DNA of 64,000 nucleotides from JANQMY01 sp965228775 (GCA_965228775.1 OZ245840.1:2232001-2296000); one strand, 5' to 3'; positions 43,690-52,887 are shown, numbered from the stretch's first letter. Made by a program: numbers and translations. The notes: generated by a model not told the origin, from the letters alone.

Positions 43690-45030
43690 ATGACTGCAAA
43701 TACCACAAAACGAGTCTGCGTTGTCGGCGCGGGGCCAGCCGGGCTGGTCACCACGAAAACCTTGATCGAAGCGGGCGTTGCGGTGGACTGCTTCGAAACC
43801 TCTCCCGAAATTGGCGGTCATTGGGTGTACGACAACCCCAGTGGCCGGTCTTCCGCCTACCGATCATTGGAAACCAACACCACCAAGCATATGAGCCGCT
43901 TCAGCGACTTCACCATGCCCGACGCGTGGCCGGATTTTCCAGATCATAAACTGGTAAGACAATGGTTTTGCGATTATGCGGACCATTTCAAACTTGCCCC
44001 CCACATTCAGACAAGCACGGATGTGGTCGACGCACGGCCCCAACCTGACAGCGGATGGACCGTGACCGTTCGTACCGCGGACGGTCAAACGCGGGAAGAA
44101 ACGTATGACGCCCTCATCGCGGCGTCGGGCAATTATTGGGACCCTAAACAGGTTACCTATCCGGGCAACTTCCAGGGTGAGATCGTTCACGCGCAAGCCT
44201 ACCGCGCGCCGGACGAACCCATTGAGACGGACGGCAAACACATCATCATCGTCGGAATTGGCACCACGGGCTGCGAGCTTGCGAGCGAACTGGCGAAATC
44301 GAACGCAGCATCGGTCACGCTTTCCGCCCGCAGCGGCAACTGGATCTTGCCGAAGCTGATCAACGGGCAAGCAGCGGCAAAGTCAGCGCCATTATCCCAC
44401 CCCACCGATCCGGTGCCGGCGTTCATGCGCGCCTTACCGCGTAGTTGGCGCCAATGGCTGCTTGAAACCATGACCGAACGGGCCTTCAGAAAACGGTTCG
44501 GGGAGCGCATGAAACGCTTCGAAGAACTTGGCATGCCGCCCCCGCCCGCAAGCCCGCTGGAAAAACGGCCGACGCTCGCACAAGATCTCATGGACAATCT
44601 GGAAAGCGGCGCCATCACGGCAAAACCCGGCATCGAGCGTTTGGACGGAGGCAATGTGGTTTTCACCGACGGCACCCGAATCCGGGCTGATCTCATTTTG
44701 AACGCGGTGGGATACCACCTGTCGTATCCGTATTTGCCGGTCGATGTGGTCGACACGCGTGACGACGACTTAGAACTTTACCTCGGCACGTCTCATACGG
44801 ATCGAGACGATCTTTTTATCGTGGGCGCAAGCCGACCCATGGGGGCCTTCTGGCCCATTGCCGAGGCGCAGGCACAATATGCGGCGGCAATCCTCAGTGG
44901 GCGAAGCAAACTGCCGCCGAAAGAACAACGACGCCGGGAAGCCGAGCCGATTTTGAACCGCCGCTCTTTCAATCCTGCTCTTTATGGACTGACCATTCGC
45001 GAAGAAATCGCCAGGCGTAAGACTTCTTAG
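43690..45030 (+). CDS. Flavin-containing monooxygenase
   Basis: A 446-residue class B flavoprotein. FAD motif GAGPAG (residues 13-18), the FMO signature FQGEIVHAQAY (F-x-G-x3-H-x3-Y) and NADPH motif GIGTTG are all present in order. It oxygenates a soft nucleophile or ketone using NADPH and O2. Its start is clear (ATG with GAACAACGAC upstream). Followed by a long hairpin element at 45042. Confidence 0.9.
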   Translation: MTANTTKRVCVVGAGPAGLVTTKTLIEAGVAVDCFETSPEIGGHWVYDNPSGRSSAYRSLETNTTKHMSRFSDFTMPDAWPDFPDHKLVRQWFCDYADHFKLAPHIQTSTDVVDARPQPDSGWTVTVRTADGQTREETYDALIAASGNYWDPKQVTYPGNFQGEIVHAQAYRAPDEPIETDGKHIIIVGIGTTGCELASELAKSNAASVTLSARSGNWILPKLINGQAAAKSAPLSHPTDPVPAFMRALPRSWRQWLLETMTERAFRKRFGERMKRFEELGMPPPPASPLEKRPTLAQDLMDNLESGAITAKPGIERLDGGNVVFTDGTRIRADLILNAVGYHLSYPYLPVDVVDTRDDDLELYLGTSHTDRDDLFIVGASRPMGAFWPIAEAQAQYAAAILSGRSKLPPKEQRRREAEPILNRRSFNPALYGLTIREEIARRKTS

Positions 45031-45041
45031 TAGTTACTTAG

Positions 45042-45126
45042 CCATCCCGCTCCCCCAGCATCTGACATTGGCCAGCCACCCGCCAGGGTACCGTATCCGG
45101 GTGGCTGGGACGGGGGAGCGGGATGG
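45042..45126. repeat. Long hairpin element, copy 1
   Basis: Outer stem CCATCCCGCTCCCCC with GGGGGAGCGGGATGG, inner stem CCAGCCACCCG with CGGGTGGCTGG. A similar element is at 57339-57410, and several bases differ in a pairing-preserving way (GC pair here, AT pair there). The left arm has an unpaired AGCATCTGACATTGG insertion relative to copy 2. It lies between convergent genes and is followed by TTAGGTTTTT, so it may be a bidirectional terminator. Confidence 0.75.
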
Positions 45127-45226
45127 TTAGGTTTTTCAGAGAAAAGAAGAACCCGCACGCCGCCTTGAGGAGAGAGACCGGAGGGGGAGAGCGCGGCGTG
45201 CGGGCAGGTAAACTATGGTGACGTCA

Positions 45227-45778
45227 TTAAGCGGCTTTTGCTGCAGCGCCCTGACGTTCTTTTAGGTAGTTCAGCATGGTGTCTGCATCGGACACTTCGA
45301 AAGGATCGCTGGCGCAATTGTCTTCAAAGCCAGGTTCCACGAACATCTGTTCGACCTGACCGTCCTCGATCACCGCGGAATAGCGCCAGGACCGCATGCC
45401 GAAACCGAGATTGTCCTTCGCCACCAGCATGCCCATCTTGCGGGTGAACTCGCCCGACCCGTCCGGCAGCAGATGAATATTCTTCACGCCCTGATGTTGA
45501 CCCCACTGATACATAACGAAGGCATCGTTCACGCTCACGCAAATGATGTCATCCACCCCTTGCGCCTTCAGCTCATCGTAAAGCTCTTCGAAGCGCGGCA
45601 AATGCGTCGACGAACAAGTGGGCGTAAACGCGCCCGGAATGGAAAACAAAACGACCTTCTTGCCCTTGAACAAATCGTGGCTGGTCACGTCCTGCCAGCG
45701 GAAAGGGTTCGGCCCTTCGACGTTTTCATCTCGAACACGGGTTTTGAACGTAACGTTTGGAACGCTTGTCTTTTGCAT
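45227..45778 (-). CDS. Prx5-type peroxiredoxin
   Basis: A 183-residue peroxiredoxin/redoxin: peroxidatic Cys55 in IPGAFTPTCSSTHLP, Arg in MRSWRYSAVI, and a second Cys in FEDNCASDPF that could be resolving. Typical length for the Prx5/AhpE-like group; no glutaredoxin domain fused. ATG at 45778 has AGAGAG upstream. Reduces hydroperoxides using glutathione or thioredoxin. Confidence 0.92.
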   Translation of the reverse strand: MQKTSVPNVTFKTRVRDENVEGPNPFRWQDVTSHDLFKGKKVVLFSIPGAFTPTCSSTHLPRFEELYDELKAQGVDDIICVSVNDAFVMYQWGQHQGVKNIHLLPDGSGEFTRKMGMLVAKDNLGFGMRSWRYSAVIEDGQVEQMFVEPGFEDNCASDPFEVSDADTMLNYLKERQGAAAKAA

Positions 45779-45975
45779 CTCTCTAAGTCCCCAAATTGGA
45801 ATGTCTGTCTGTTGGTGTGACAAACATATGGCAGCGTCCCCGGCCGAAGTGAAATTGGTTGTTTCTATGGGGCTTATCGACACGACCTATGGCCACCCGC
45901 CCACGAAGCATTAACCAATCAGGCGCATAATTGAGAGGTGCGGGTTTTCACCCCCCTTCAAAGACCGGACCTGTT

Positions 45976-46623
45976 ATGGCGTACACACACGGCACCCCGT
46001 TTTTCCTCGGCCTGTTCCTGTTGGGCACGGTGCCAAGCACCCCGGTTGCGGCACAAGAAACCCAGTTGGATGTGTTCGACCCGCCGCCCTTCGCGAAGCG
46101 CATTGACGAATTTACGCGCCTGTTCGCTTTGTCGTGCATTGCCACCGATGGCGATCCCAACGCCATCGAATCGCTTGCCGACAAAGACGCCGTCTGGTCA
46201 GCGTCCATCGAAATCGACAGCGAAGAGGGCGCGTTCCTCAATTCGGAACGCCGGTCTTGGGCCATGCCCGCCGAAAACCCGATTTACGTCTTGGTTTTCG
46301 GCCCGTCCGAAGACAATGGCAAGGAAGAACTGGAATGCAGCCTGGCAACCCCCGGCTATGCGACGGACCCTCATGAAGCCAAAGCCGAAATTGACATGCT
46401 GATGGCTGTCATGGCTTCCCACTATGTGATGCAAAGGACGGAAAGCGTGATGTTGCGCGGGCCCGGATTTGAAAAAGGCGAAGTCACCGACGATGCCACC
46501 GTGGTGCTGACCGATCTGGAAGCACCGGGACGCGGCGACCAAAAACTCGAACACAGCTGGAGCGGCGGCTGGCATTTGCTGACGCTCTACCGTCCCGTCA
46601 ACCAAGGCTGGTGGTGGGAATAA
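45976..46623 (+). CDS. Hypothetical periplasmic protein
   Basis: A 215-residue protein with a signal peptide (cleavage after VAA, about residue 27). The mature part is acidic and not recognised; it has two cysteines (LSCIATDG and LECSLATPG) that may form a disulfide. A Trp-rich C-terminus ends NQGWWWE. The start at 45976 is chosen for the signal peptide; there is no clear ribosome site. Single gene. Confidence 0.6.
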   Translation: MAYTHGTPFFLGLFLLGTVPSTPVAAQETQLDVFDPPPFAKRIDEFTRLFALSCIATDGDPNAIESLADKDAVWSASIEIDSEEGAFLNSERRSWAMPAENPIYVLVFGPSEDNGKEELECSLATPGYATDPHEAKAEIDMLMAVMASHYVMQRTESVMLRGPGFEKGEVTDDATVVLTDLEAPGRGDQKLEHSWSGGWHLLTLYRPVNQGWWWE

Positions 46624-46706
46624 GGCCCCGTTTGGTTGCAAATGCCAATCTGACTCACGATATGTGGATTCGACACGCTAGCTCCGCTTGCGACGGCCAC
46701 TTGTAG

Positions 46707-47717
46707 ATGACTTCCACCAACACCTTGCTTCGCCATTTCTGGCATGTCTGCCTTTTGATCGCATTAGTCACGATCACTTTCCATAACGCCATCGCTGAGA
46801 GGCAGCCACCAGAGACAAAGACAGAGACCTTTTATCTACAGGCAGATTTACGCGGCGGACTGATTGAGCAATTGGAGATGGTCAAAGATGACCTCCGGTC
46901 CTTGCTTCGAATGCGGCGGGCCAAACACCAAGCTCTCCGTGTTGAAAACATGGCTGTGCTGGGTGATGTGCATGATGAGGCAGGACAGAGAGTTATCGAA
47001 CAATTTGCTCAGGATTTGAATGAATGGGCGGCGCTCCGCTGGCAAGACACGTCATTTCGGTTTGAGTTCACAAAGGCAGCAGAAAACCGAATAAACGCGG
47101 ACAACATTCGAAAGTCACTCTTGTTGCTCAAACAAAGAACCGAACTCGTCGCGAAAGACTTTGACGACATAACTGTGGACGAAAGTGGATGTTTTACATT
47201 CAGCGAAGTGACATATGAAACGGGCATCCGACATCACTGGTGGCGCGATTTAGGACGGGTTTCGATACATAGAGTCGAAGAGCGAAACATCGATGATCTG
47301 AATCGGGCACCGCCAAGCTCTGAACTAGTTTCAGAAAAAATCCCAGGGCCGTTGGATGTTCGGAAGCATCATCTAGTACACAAGCGTATGCTGATGTCTG
47401 GCGAAGATGTTGTAGACACGAGAGTCGTGCGTGGATGGTGGCAGTCAAGCGTGAAAGTGAGACTGGATTGGATGACCAGTCGGCGTATGACGCGGGATCG
47501 CCCGGCCATCGAAAGCACTCCTTGGGCGTTGATCGCCGACAACGAGGTGATTGCCTTTCCGAAAAACCTACGCGTCAACAAAGATTCGTCTGTGCTGCTC
47601 GGCCCATTCAATAGGCAAACTGCTGAGCGGGTTGCCAAAATACTGCTCCCGCAGCATCTCCCGATAAACCTGAACGATACAGCAACATGCTCACCTGAAT
47701 TCCAGGAAAGGAACTAA
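46707..47717 (+). CDS. SecD P1-domain-like protein without membrane domain
   Basis: A 336-residue protein with an N-terminal signal-like segment (about residues 10-30). The rest follows SecD's periplasmic P1 region in order: DLRGG (47-51), helix ALRVENMAVLGD, KSLLLLKQRTELV, LVHKRMLMSGEDVVD, ALIADNEVIAFPKNLRV and TAERVAKILLPQHLPINL, which mirrors SecD's A-x-LL-x-AGALP-x-PL end. The six SecD transmembrane helices are absent. AT-rich relative to its neighbours. I infer a secreted SecD-P1-derived protein of unknown role; not a functional SecD. Confidence 0.6.
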   Translation: MTSTNTLLRHFWHVCLLIALVTITFHNAIAERQPPETKTETFYLQADLRGGLIEQLEMVKDDLRSLLRMRRAKHQALRVENMAVLGDVHDEAGQRVIEQFAQDLNEWAALRWQDTSFRFEFTKAAENRINADNIRKSLLLLKQRTELVAKDFDDITVDESGCFTFSEVTYETGIRHHWWRDLGRVSIHRVEERNIDDLNRAPPSSELVSEKIPGPLDVRKHHLVHKRMLMSGEDVVDTRVVRGWWQSSVKVRLDWMTSRRMTRDRPAIESTPWALIADNEVIAFPKNLRVNKDSSVLLGPFNRQTAERVAKILLPQHLPINLNDTATCSPEFQERN

Positions 47718-47747
47718 AGACAAGCTCAACCGACTAAGAAAGAAAAT

Positions 47748-47785
47748 AGCCTCTCGAATGCTACGCACTCGAGAGGCGTCGTTTT
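47748..47785. terminator. Bidirectional terminator
   Basis: Perfect 9-bp arms GCCTCTCGA (47748-47756) and TCGAGAGGC (47768-47776), followed by GTCGTTTTC on the plus strand and, on the minus strand, by TATTTTCTTTC. Located between two convergent genes. Confidence 0.8.
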
Positions 47786-47791
47786 CAATTG

Positions 47792-48688
47792 TCAATCATC
47801 AAAGAACGCAAAGGTGCGCACTTCGATGCTTTCCCGCCGAGGGGCATTGCCGGGTGTGGTGGGATCGTCGAAAGCCCCGTGCGGTGTGAACCGGGCACGC
47901 CCATCAGCAAGTGAGTCATAGCCTTTGATCAACAGCACTTCATCCTCTGTCATTTGCGGATAGTAATACCATTGCTGATGGTCGCTATGGGCCACGTGGT
48001 ACACCTCACCAACCCGGTTGATTTCTTGAAACTCGATCGCGGTGGGAATCAAATCTTCTTTCCGAAGCGATTGAGAATCCAGGAGCGCGAGCGGCGACCG
48101 TTTCACCACACCGGCAATGGACCGCCAAACATTCACTTGCACATGACGCTTCGACAACAGCGCCTCGGCTTCATCGCCAGTAATGTCGCGAATGCGATGG
48201 GGCGCGGAATTTTCCGTGTAGTCCACGTGAAGATGCGTGGCAGGCGAACGGCCCGCCGCATTGTCATTCTTCCGGACCGTATGATCGAAGATCTCAACCC
48301 GGGAAGCGCCTGTCGCCTGTTTCACCAGTTCGATGATTTCCGGGTAGTAGACCTGCGCCACCTCCGTATCATCCTCGAAATCAGACACCGCGCTTTTATG
48401 CGTGCGCAACTCAAACCCTTGCACATCGAGCGTGGCGTCCTTGGCCAGGACCCGAGCGTTTTGCACCTCAATCCAGCGCGCTTCATGGGTGCCGAATTGC
48501 TCCGCGCCGCCTTTGCTGGAAGCGTAAACCACACGCGGCGTTTCTTCAGATGCATCTATGAAACTCAGCCGCGCGGACACGCTGACCGGCGCCACGGGTG
48601 AAGGTTGTTTTGTGTAGGCTGTGTTGAGGCTTTCGATCCCCAAATGAACATAGTTGGACGCTTTTTCCCGATCTATGACGGTGGACAT
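47792..48688 (-). CDS. CmcJ/NvfI-family oxidoreductase
   Basis: A 298-residue member of the CmcJ/NvfI (AsaB/gibberellin-oxidase-like) family. Characteristic segments are ATHLHVDYTENSAPHRI, VQVNVWRSIAGVVKRSPLAL, WYYYPQMTEDEVLLIKGYDS and HGAFDDPTTPGNAPRRESIE. Family members act in fungal and bacterial secondary metabolism as putative Fe(II)/2-oxoglutarate-like enzymes. Divergent from a LysR regulator with an operator-like palindrome between them. Confidence 0.88.
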   Translation of the reverse strand: MSTVIDREKASNYVHLGIESLNTAYTKQPSPVAPVSVSARLSFIDASEETPRVVYASSKGGAEQFGTHEARWIEVQNARVLAKDATLDVQGFELRTHKSAVSDFEDDTEVAQVYYPEIIELVKQATGASRVEIFDHTVRKNDNAAGRSPATHLHVDYTENSAPHRIRDITGDEAEALLSKRHVQVNVWRSIAGVVKRSPLALLDSQSLRKEDLIPTAIEFQEINRVGEVYHVAHSDHQQWYYYPQMTEDEVLLIKGYDSLADGRARFTPHGAFDDPTTPGNAPRRESIEVRTFAFFDD

Positions 48689-48806
48689 GGCAAATCTCCT
48701 AATCCTTGAAACATGAATTCTGCTCAGGAGGGATAGACCCCTTCCTGTTTCGGGATCAGAGATCGTTGTGTTTTCACACCATTCAATCGAATTAAATTGA
48801 CGATGA

Positions 48807-48823
48807 CTTGAATTTCATTCAAG
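48807..48823. promoter_or_regulatory. LysR-type operator candidate
   Basis: CTTGAAT-TTC-ATTCAAG, perfect 7-bp arms with a 3-bp spacer, satisfies the T-N11-A interrupted dyad expected for LysR regulators. It lies 10 bp ahead of the LysR start and within the divergent promoter region shared with the CmcJ-like gene. Confidence 0.6.
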
Positions 48824-48833
48824 CATTTAGCTC

Positions 48834-49736
48834 ATGGCAGATCAGAGCTACAGAATTCCGCCTTTTCCGGCGTTGCGTGCCTTCCACGCTGCGGCACGGT
48901 ACGAACGGCTGGCCGATGCGGCGAAGGAACTTGGCATCACGGAGTCGGCGGTCAGCCACCAAATCCGAAACCTGGAAGAATTTCTGCAGCAGCGGCTTTT
49001 CGTCCGCGTGGGCAGCGGGCGCGAACTTACCCCTGTCGGGGAACAATATTTCACGGGCCTCGACCCCGCCTTCATTCAATTGGCGGAAGCCACGCGTCAG
49101 GTCATGGGCACGGTCAATGACGGGAACGTTTCCCTTACGATTTCTCCCTCTCTTGCTGTGCTGTGGTTGATCCCGAGACTTGCTCAATTCGAAGCAACGC
49201 ATACGGATATCCGTCTGAACCTGGTCACCACGTCTCAATTGGTCGACTTGCGCCGAGATCGCATTGACCTTGCCATTCGCTATGGCGGCGGCCGCTGGCC
49301 GGGCGTGGACTCTGAGTTCCTGATGACGGAATTGGCCATGCCCGTGTGCAGCCCCACCTATTTCGGCACTGAGACCCAAGCCGATCCGCAAAAAGCATTG
49401 GCACAGAGCCGCTTGATCACAAGTAGTTACTACACGGATGAATGGGAGGAATGGGCCAATGCGCGGCGCCTGCCCCTGCCCGCCGCAGACAACCGGCTGC
49501 GGTTCGATACGTATGAACAAGCAATGGAAGCGGCAATACAAGGCTTGGGCCTTGCCCTGGGGCGCAGCCCGATGGTGGATGGCCATCTAGCCGACAAAAA
49601 ACTTGTGGCGCCCTTTGGCATGGCAGCGGAATCCGGAACGAAATACTATCTCTGTCAGGCGTCAGGCCTGGACCTCTCTGCCACGGCCAAGCGCACCGCC
49701 CGCTGGCTAAAAGAGATGGCTTCGGCCGTTTCATAA
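48834..49736 (+). CDS. LysR-family transcriptional regulator (GcvA-like)
   Basis: A 300-residue LysR protein. It has an N-terminal HTH (LADAAKELGITESAVSHQIR, LFVRVGSGRELTPVGEQYF) and a periplasmic-binding-protein-like effector domain beginning VSLTISPSLAVLWLIPRL, a style typical of GcvA-like members. It probably activates or represses the divergent CmcJ-like gene. Followed by a perfect 11-bp hairpin. Confidence 0.9.
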   Translation: MADQSYRIPPFPALRAFHAAARYERLADAAKELGITESAVSHQIRNLEEFLQQRLFVRVGSGRELTPVGEQYFTGLDPAFIQLAEATRQVMGTVNDGNVSLTISPSLAVLWLIPRLAQFEATHTDIRLNLVTTSQLVDLRRDRIDLAIRYGGGRWPGVDSEFLMTELAMPVCSPTYFGTETQADPQKALAQSRLITSSYYTDEWEEWANARRLPLPAADNRLRFDTYEQAMEAAIQGLGLALGRSPMVDGHLADKKLVAPFGMAAESGTKYYLCQASGLDLSATAKRTARWLKEMASAVS

Positions 49737-49741
49737 GAGGT

Positions 49742-49771
49742 GGCCCTTCGGGTCGGGTCTCCCGAAGGGCC
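49742..49771 (+). terminator. Hairpin downstream of LysR
   Basis: Perfect 11-bp arms GGCCCTTCGGG (49742-49752) and CCCGAAGGGCC (49761-49771), six bases after the LysR stop. The following T-tract is weak. Confidence 0.7.
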
Positions 49772-49832
49772 TGCGTTTCCGAAAAGGTATGGTTTGCGGG
49801 CCGGAAACGCCTAATGGCAGAGTTTTTGTAAA

Positions 49833-49943
49833 CGTCATCGCGAGCCCGCAAAGCGGGCGCGGCGATCCAGAGCCCCGATGAATGAGCAAGTGACGCTGGA
49901 TTGCTTCAGGCAAGCCCGCCAACGGGCTGCCTTCGCAATGACG
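49833..49943. repeat. Dispersed palindromic intergenic repeat
   Basis: A composite inverted repeat beginning CGTCATCGCGAGCCCGCAAA and ending CTGCCTTCGCAATGACG. Inner arms are CGGCGATCCAG and CTGGATTGCTTC, each flank with its own GCCCG/CGGGC hairpin. This pattern is common as a dispersed intergenic repeat in alphaproteobacteria. It lies between the convergent LysR and ABM genes. Confidence 0.65.
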
Positions 49944-49965
49944 ACATAGCCTGCAGGCCGTCACT

Positions 49966-50256
49966 TCAGATGAGGCGATAATCATCGCCTGTGATCATTT
50001 CCGTGATTTGCTCTCGGAAGGGGGCAATGCGCGCATCGCTCATCCACTGTTCATCGGCGCGGGCCTGTGCCTCTGGGCTGTCCCATTCGATCACATCAGC
50101 AAACGTGCTTTCATCCTGACCATTCGGACGGCGAAGACCGGTCCAACCCAGGAAACCATCACCTTCGCCCAACGCCGCCATGGCTTTTTCGCGCGCCGTT
50201 TCCGCTGCAGCTGGGTCTTTAACTTTGTAAACATAAAGGCTCACCGTTTTTGACAT
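49966..50256 (-). CDS. Small dimeric alpha/beta-barrel (ABM-like) protein
   Basis: A 96-residue protein of ferredoxin-like fold: SLYVYKVKDPAAAETAREKA, FLGWTGLRRPNGQDESTFAD, VIEWDSPEAQARADEQW. This layout fits the antibiotic-biosynthesis-monooxygenase/EthD-like superfamily, though no catalytic residue is certain. Divergent from a WYL regulator, with TGTCAG repeats in the shared promoter, so it is its probable target. Confidence 0.7.
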   Translation of the reverse strand: MSKTVSLYVYKVKDPAAAETAREKAMAALGEGDGFLGWTGLRRPNGQDESTFADVIEWDSPEAQARADEQWMSDARIAPFREQITEMITGDDYRLI

Positions 50257-50307
50257 CTCAAATTCTCCAAACGCGTTGATAACGGAGAACAGAGTAGCAA
50301 CACCCTC

Positions 50308-50349
50308 CTGACAACATGCTGTCAGTAGTGATATGTTTTTGTCAGTATA
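50308..50349. promoter_or_regulatory. TGTCAG repeats, likely operator of the WYL regulator
   Basis: CTGACA-ACATGC-TGTCAG (50308-50325) is an inverted repeat, and a third TGTCAG half-site follows at 50340-50345. All are between the divergent ABM-like (start 50256) and WYL (start 50402) genes. Confidence 0.55.
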
Positions 50350-50401
50350 TGAATTGCAGTTCTTGCGAGACTGGGCTGGCCAGGTTGCCTAAAGGAATTT
50401 T

Positions 50402-51115
50402 ATGAGACGCGCTGAAAGACTGTTCCGCATTTTACAGCAAATGCGAAAAACCAACCGATCTGTGACGGCGCAGGAAATTGCGGAGTCGCTGGAAGTGTCC
50501 GTGCGCACGATATACCGCGACATTTCCCATTTGATCGGGTCCGGCGTGCCGATCGACGGCGAGGCAGGTGTTGGATATCTCTTGCGCGATCATCATGACC
50601 TGCCCCCTCTTACCTTCACATTCGAACAACTGGAAGCGCTGGCCTTCGGCGCCAAGGCCGCTGCCATGTTGGCGGACGATCATCTCGCCACGGCGGCACA
50701 ATCGGCACTCGATAAGATCGAAAGCGTGCTACCGCCGGAGCACGCGGAACGCCTGCGCGCCGTGCCACTGTTTGCCGTGCGCCCAGCAGGGTCCGGCAAT
50801 GTGCCCGTTCACTTGTCTTATTTTCGCGAAGCGGTTGGCGCGAAGCGAAAGGTACGGCTTACCTATCGCAGTTTAGGGGACCAAATAAGCACACGGACGG
50901 TGCGCCCCCTGGGCCTTACAAATTTTGGCGCAATTTGGCTTGCCACAAGCTGGTGCGAAATGCGCGACGATTTTCGAAACTTCCGGGTCGACCGCATCGA
51001 AGGGCTTCAGGTTTTGAAATCCAGGTTCAAGGATGAGCCGGGGAAAACCATGGCGGACTATTTCTTGGCGCAGCAACCGCCATCTGATGATTGCGACGGG
51101 CCGCCGGTTTCCTGA
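50402..51115 (+). CDS. YafY-type HTH/WYL transcriptional regulator
   Basis: A 237-residue protein with an N-terminal winged HTH (VTAQEIAESLEVSVRTIYRD, GEAGVGYLLRDHHDLPPLTF) and a C-terminal WYL-type domain (RKVRLTYRSLGDQISTRTVR, GLTNFGAIWLATSWC). The canonical WYL tripeptide is replaced (GAIWLATSW). Ligand unknown. Likely controls the divergent ABM-like gene via TGTCAG sites. Confidence 0.85.
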   Translation: MRRAERLFRILQQMRKTNRSVTAQEIAESLEVSVRTIYRDISHLIGSGVPIDGEAGVGYLLRDHHDLPPLTFTFEQLEALAFGAKAAAMLADDHLATAAQSALDKIESVLPPEHAERLRAVPLFAVRPAGSGNVPVHLSYFREAVGAKRKVRLTYRSLGDQISTRTVRPLGLTNFGAIWLATSWCEMRDDFRNFRVDRIEGLQVLKSRFKDEPGKTMADYFLAQQPPSDDCDGPPVS

Positions 51116-51389
51116 TTAAGGAGTGTCTGCACCGCCGCGTATCGAATACCCTCAGACGCTTGTTTCTCCGGCCAGCCCGCTCAACAGAACATCGTACTCA
51201 GAAAACCAATACGTTAAACGGACCGGCGCTACAGCAAAGCCATATCGCCGATCTTTCCTGCAGCCTTTGGCAGTTCGCCAGCAGAGGCAAACCATATTTA
51301 GGTGTACAAGATATCATAAACAACCTATAAATGTTTCAATGAAACAGCCAGTTGGCAGTTGCAACGCAAATTGATGGTTTTGCCAGGCA

Positions 51390-52847
51390 ATGGGCAAGAT
51401 AATTGATCGAATCCTCGAGATAACCCCAATACCGATCGTATTAGCGATCGGCATTTTGATCCTCTCAGTCGTGCTCATAAAGGAAGCGGTCGCTCTTCCA
51501 TCGTATTTCGCAGCCCTTAAGACTCCAGTATTTCAGATAGCTGGATTATCGGTGTGCCTGCTGCTGATAGCCTATTATGGCGTAATGCTTATCCTTAGAA
51601 CGGCGGAGGAGCCAAAGTTCGGAGTTCATCAACGGGGAGTACTCGTCGCCAGGTTTAAAGACGATGAGGCGGACACGGTTCAAAGCCACTTGGTCGCTGG
51701 ACTTAAAACGGCAGTTTTCAACAAACCTGAGTTTTCCGATGTTGAAGTTCGTTCAATTCCAAGAGTTCTAGCGGACGAGGAATTGGCGCTAACCGCTTGC
51801 AGTCAAGCGAATGCAGTATTGTGTCTAAGAGGTGTGTTCGTAAAACCAACCACAGCGCACTACATAATTTCATCGCCAAGCGAAATCATAGCCCGCCTAT
51901 TGGTAACAGAATTCACTGACATAAGCAGTGTTCAATCCCAAGTCTTGCAGGTACTCGGTAGCACCAAGCCAAGGACAAAAAGCCCTGACTCAAATCTCGC
52001 TTTCCTAGAGCGAGCTTTAGCGGAAGAAAAAGAAGCACGAGAACAGGTTTCGTTTGAGCTTATCAAACTTCGCGACATGTTGAATAAACGGCCAATCTTA
52101 GCACCGGACAAAGAAGCAGAGACGCCAATAAAGCAACTCCGCGCGCTTGTTGTCGGAGTTGCGGACTACCAACATCTGCCAAACCTTCAGTTTTCGTCAG
52201 CAGACGCATCAGACATCGCAGAAACACTTAAAAGAAAACAGGCAATCGTAAGTTTGATTCTCAATCCGACGGCTCAGGAACTAAGATCAAATATTTTAGA
52301 GACTGCTGCGGCATCGAACGCAGACGAACAGTTATGGTTTTATTTCTCAGGTCATGGAGCACTTTTGGAAGGTAACGCCGCGTTGATTCCAACAGACGGA
52401 GACCCCAATGACTTCGAGAAAACGACGATACCTGCGTCGTTTGTTGCTGAAACATTCAAAAACAGTGCAGGAGAGCAGGGGTTGATTGTTCTTGACGCCG
52501 GATTTGTAGGTGAGCGGCCTCAGCGCCATCCTCAAAATCTAGATCTTTCCCCAATTCAGCCAATTGCCAGCGATAAAACGATCGCAGTTATGAGCGCTGC
52601 GCGGCTTGGAGAACCCGTCTTTGTTGATAGTAGTTCGAAAAACTCCGTTTTCACAGAAGCCCTACTTCGCGCCCTTTCGGACCATGATGGGCTATCACAA
52701 GCAACACCGAGTACGGTAAGTAGGTTATTCGATGACATCAACATAAGCCTAGCTACGACAAACTTTGGCAAGCTGGGCCAACAACCAATTCTATCGGTGA
52801 ATAATCCGTCCTCGGACATCGTACTGCCCAAAGGTGGTCATCTCTGA
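51390..52847 (+). CDS. Membrane-anchored caspase-like (peptidase C14) protein lacking the catalytic Cys
   Basis: A 485-residue protein with two N-terminal helices (about residues 14-35 and 45-68), a middle domain (~75-205) and a coiled linker (LAEEKEAREQVSFELIKL). A caspase-fold domain spans ~245-480: RALVVGVADYQHLP, FYFSGHGALLEG with His322, then LIVLDAGFVGE. In active relatives this last motif reads LDAC; here Gly371 replaces the nucleophile. Hence a pseudo-orthocaspase is likely. AT-rich composition and isolation suggest acquisition. It may bind partners or act as a regulator. Confidence 0.72.
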   Translation: MGKIIDRILEITPIPIVLAIGILILSVVLIKEAVALPSYFAALKTPVFQIAGLSVCLLLIAYYGVMLILRTAEEPKFGVHQRGVLVARFKDDEADTVQSHLVAGLKTAVFNKPEFSDVEVRSIPRVLADEELALTACSQANAVLCLRGVFVKPTTAHYIISSPSEIIARLLVTEFTDISSVQSQVLQVLGSTKPRTKSPDSNLAFLERALAEEKEAREQVSFELIKLRDMLNKRPILAPDKEAETPIKQLRALVVGVADYQHLPNLQFSSADASDIAETLKRKQAIVSLILNPTAQELRSNILETAAASNADEQLWFYFSGHGALLEGNAALIPTDGDPNDFEKTTIPASFVAETFKNSAGEQGLIVLDAGFVGERPQRHPQNLDLSPIQPIASDKTIAVMSAARLGEPVFVDSSSKNSVFTEALLRALSDHDGLSQATPSTVSRLFDDINISLATTNFGKLGQQPILSVNNPSSDIVLPKGGHL

Positions 52848-52887
52848 ATTCAGCACAAATGTACATCAACTAACCTCTTATCCTGGC

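Noticed and set aside
46707..47717. Functional SecD or a frameshifted secD gene
   Set aside because: No transmembrane helices are encoded in any frame after the P1-like region before the next gene, and the ORF ends cleanly, so it is not a simple frameshift of full-length secD.
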